Shown here one piece after another: positions 62,511 to 64,000 of a stretch of DNA of 64,000 nt (position 1 is the first letter of the stretch; each line of letters opens with the position of its first letter). Location of the stretch: positions 29,609 to 93,608 of the forward strand of contig UQLN01000011.1 in NCBI GenBank assembly GCA_900541965.1. Reading direction: 5' to 3'. This DNA comes from an uncultured Parabacteroides sp. (lineage in GTDB: Bacteria; Bacteroidota; Bacteroidia; Bacteroidales; Tannerellaceae). The position numbers and the translations under genes are program-made. The notes below the pieces were generated by a model. The model was not told where the DNA came from, searched no databases, and saw only the letters and a program-made list of their open reading frames with translations.

Positions 62511-63566
62511 TTAATTGGTTTTATTTTTAAATTTAACAATGTGATAATCAGGAATTTCGCTGGTTGCATAAATATCTTTTGAGATGGGATCTATTGTAAA
62601 TGTGATTATTGGCTCTGATAAAATATATTTTCTTAAAGGATTTCCTTCAGCACTAAAAACAAGAATCATATTCAATGGAGCAGGTTTTTTTTCACGGAAT
62701 GCTCCGGAATATAGAACATATACTTCATTATCAACTACTATTGGAGAGTAATACGCTTCTCTGGCTTCACCATATATAGGAGATATCCTTGAAAAACCTC
62801 CTTCCAGTTGCTTTTCTTTAATGTGTGGAAAAAAATGATCGGGGCCATGTAATCTTTTTACAAATTCACCTTTAAAATTATATATTTCGATTAAATCTGT
62901 TTGCATATGAAATATATAGATGTATTGAAGAAGTGAATTTATTGTTATCTGGTTGATGTATGAATTGACTATTTCAATTTTATTTATTTCTTCTCCATAT
63001 GAAGGAAATTGCCCTTCTGAATATATAGAATCACCCTCAGAATTAAAAAAAATGAATCGTTTGTTTAAAGGATTCATAGTAGTACAAACATATCCTTCTG
63101 GTATACGTTGTAATGAATTTACAGCTTCATTAATTGTAGTTGACTTTATTAATTGAGGTTCTTTATTATAACATAAATCATATGCATTATATTCAAAAAC
63201 AACTCTTTTCTGATTATCAGAGATAAATATACTTGAATCTATTTTTTGAATATCTTTAATTCTTAGCAATTCATCTGGACCACTACCAAATGATATATAC
63301 TCACCTGTTTTTTTCTTAGTGAATATATTATATCTATATAATAAGTGTTCAGTTTTTAAATTTCCTATCAATAGTATAGAATCTACTAACAAAATTTTTC
63401 CAGGAAACATAACCGGTTCATCAAATTCAATTATTTCAGAAGTTAATTGGATTGGATCTCCAAAATCAGCCGAAGAAAAAGTTAATGCATTTTCATATTT
63501 ATCTTTATTTGTACATGAAACTAATAATGATATAAATAATAAATATATATAATTTATATTTTTCAT
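62511..63566 (-). CDS. BF3164-like six-bladed propeller lipoprotein (3)
   Basis: 351 residues with lipobox LVSC (lipid on Cys18). Shared features: YISFGSGPDELLRIKDIQ, IEIYNFKGEFVKRLHGPD, SPIYGEAREAYYSP, LVFSAEGNPLRKYIL. It is the most AT-rich of the three propeller genes. It is followed by the unknown exported gene and preceded by the broken propeller fragment, 17 bases upstream. Confidence 0.85.
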   Translation of the reverse strand: MKNINYIYLLFISLLVSCTNKDKYENALTFSSADFGDPIQLTSEIIEFDEPVMFPGKILLVDSILLIGNLKTEHLLYRYNIFTKKKTGEYISFGSGPDELLRIKDIQKIDSSIFISDNQKRVVFEYNAYDLCYNKEPQLIKSTTINEAVNSLQRIPEGYVCTTMNPLNKRFIFFNSEGDSIYSEGQFPSYGEEINKIEIVNSYINQITINSLLQYIYIFHMQTDLIEIYNFKGEFVKRLHGPDHFFPHIKEKQLEGGFSRISPIYGEAREAYYSPIVVDNEVYVLYSGAFREKKPAPLNMILVFSAEGNPLRKYILSEPIITFTIDPISKDIYATSEIPDYHIVKFKNKTN

Positions 63567-63583
63567 ATTTTTGTTGGTGTGAT

Positions 63584-63868
63584 TTAGAACTGAAATTCGA
63601 CAATCTGTATTTCTGGATTTTCTGTTAATCCATAAATTCTTTTATTTGCGTTATCCATGCAAAAAGCAAATATGGGAATATCTAAGTTATACTGTTTCAG
63701 GTAATTGCCATTAGTGTCAAACACGAATATACGATTATGCAGGTATATGGATTGGACATTAGGATTGTAGTATTTACCGGAATATAAAAAACATATTTCA
63801 TTATTGCATAAAGTTGGGCAAAAGTAAGCATCTCTTGATTCTCCATATTTGGGAGATACTATTGTAGT
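63584..63868 (-). pseudogene. C-terminal fragment of a fourth propeller lipoprotein
   Basis: 94 codons end at TAA 63584-63586. The fragment aligns to the last 90 residues of propeller 3 (SPKYGESRDAYFCP against SPIYGEAREAYYSP; LKQYNLDIPIFAF against LRKYILSEPIITF). It has no start. Directly upstream an in-frame TAA at 63869-63871 and unrelated, non-coding DNA follow, so the first 250 residues are lost. Confidence 0.85.
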
Positions 63869-64000
63869 TTAATGATTTTAGTTGACTACTTTCTGTCTAA
63901 TATATAAAATAGGTTGACTCGGTTTATACTTAGTAATAAAAAGGGTTGTCCCTTTTGTTATATCTTGATGAATTAGGTTTACTTTAAATTATTAATCGAC
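63869..64000. other. Unrelated non-coding DNA next to the broken propeller gene
   Basis: All six frames close quickly. GTTGACT occurs twice (63880-63886 and 63913-63919), and a perfect AAAAGGG-ttgt-CCCTTTT hairpin (63939-63956) reads as a terminator for a leftward gene outside the window. This could be the end of an insertion sequence, but no transposase is visible. Confidence 0.4.

Noticed and set aside
1..64000. CRISPR array, tRNA or rRNA genes, phage genes
   Set aside because: No regularly spaced repeats, cloverleaf or ribosomal sequence, or phage structural genes were seen. The tandem repeat at 31424 has only two to three units without spacers.

Overview
The window comes from a gut-type member of the order Bacteroidales, most probably Parabacteroides or a close relative. 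The evidence is the SusC/SusD pair with an ECF sigma factor and FecR anti-sigma factor, the many Cys-anchored lipoproteins, the Bacteroidetes -7 promoter box TAnnTTTG upstream of many genes, and the NVEALA peptides and BF3164-like propeller lipoproteins, which I know only from this phylum. The genus is inferred; no rRNA gene is present.

Region 1 (1-13300) is mostly chromosomal housekeeping. It holds the end of pyrD, a GH36 alpha-galactosidase, an MgtC-like protein, a serB operon, a thioredoxin-fold protein that has lost its cysteines, an SDR dehydrogenase with an AraC regulator, a LytS/LytTR two-component operon led by a secreted protein, and a hexapeptide acetyltransferase. Region 2 (13582-14692) is a decayed sulfatase. 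Region 3 (14868-31000) has a GtrA/uracil-permease cluster, a complete potABCD polyamine importer followed by a HAD hydrolase, a GT83-type membrane glycosyltransferase, a single-gene ABC ATPase-TOPRIM (DUF4435) protein resembling fused PARIS defence proteins, a LuxR regulator facing a DUF1349 gene, a clostripain-like lipoprotein and an Eis-like acetyltransferase. A non-coding stretch with repeats follows (30957-31761).

Region 4 (31762-40905) is a polysaccharide utilisation locus read leftwards: ECF sigma, FecR anti-sigma, SusC with an STN signalling domain, SusD, and a lipoprotein glycoside hydrolase.

Region 5 (40964-56613) is a long leftward block. It contains a transglutaminase-like lipoprotein, an extra signal peptidase I and an O-antigen ligase-like protein with TPRs. 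These are followed by an export operon with an adaptor, two different RND pumps, one TolC, and a membrane ankyrin protein translationally coupled to the second pump.

Region 6 (56726-63868) is the most unusual part. Two small precursor peptides carry NVEALASGE at the identical position (residues 38-46), followed by Cys-containing C-terminal peptides. They are interleaved with propeller lipoproteins and a thioredoxin-DUF1573 lipoprotein. A divergent, membrane-spanning winged-helix regulator faces them across an 11-bp direct repeat. The locus shows gene decay at both edges, including a propeller gene cut off at 63868 next to unrelated non-coding DNA. My working hypothesis is a secreted-peptide system with its own maturation and sensing parts. 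The neighbouring signal peptidase and export operon are possible but unproven partners.
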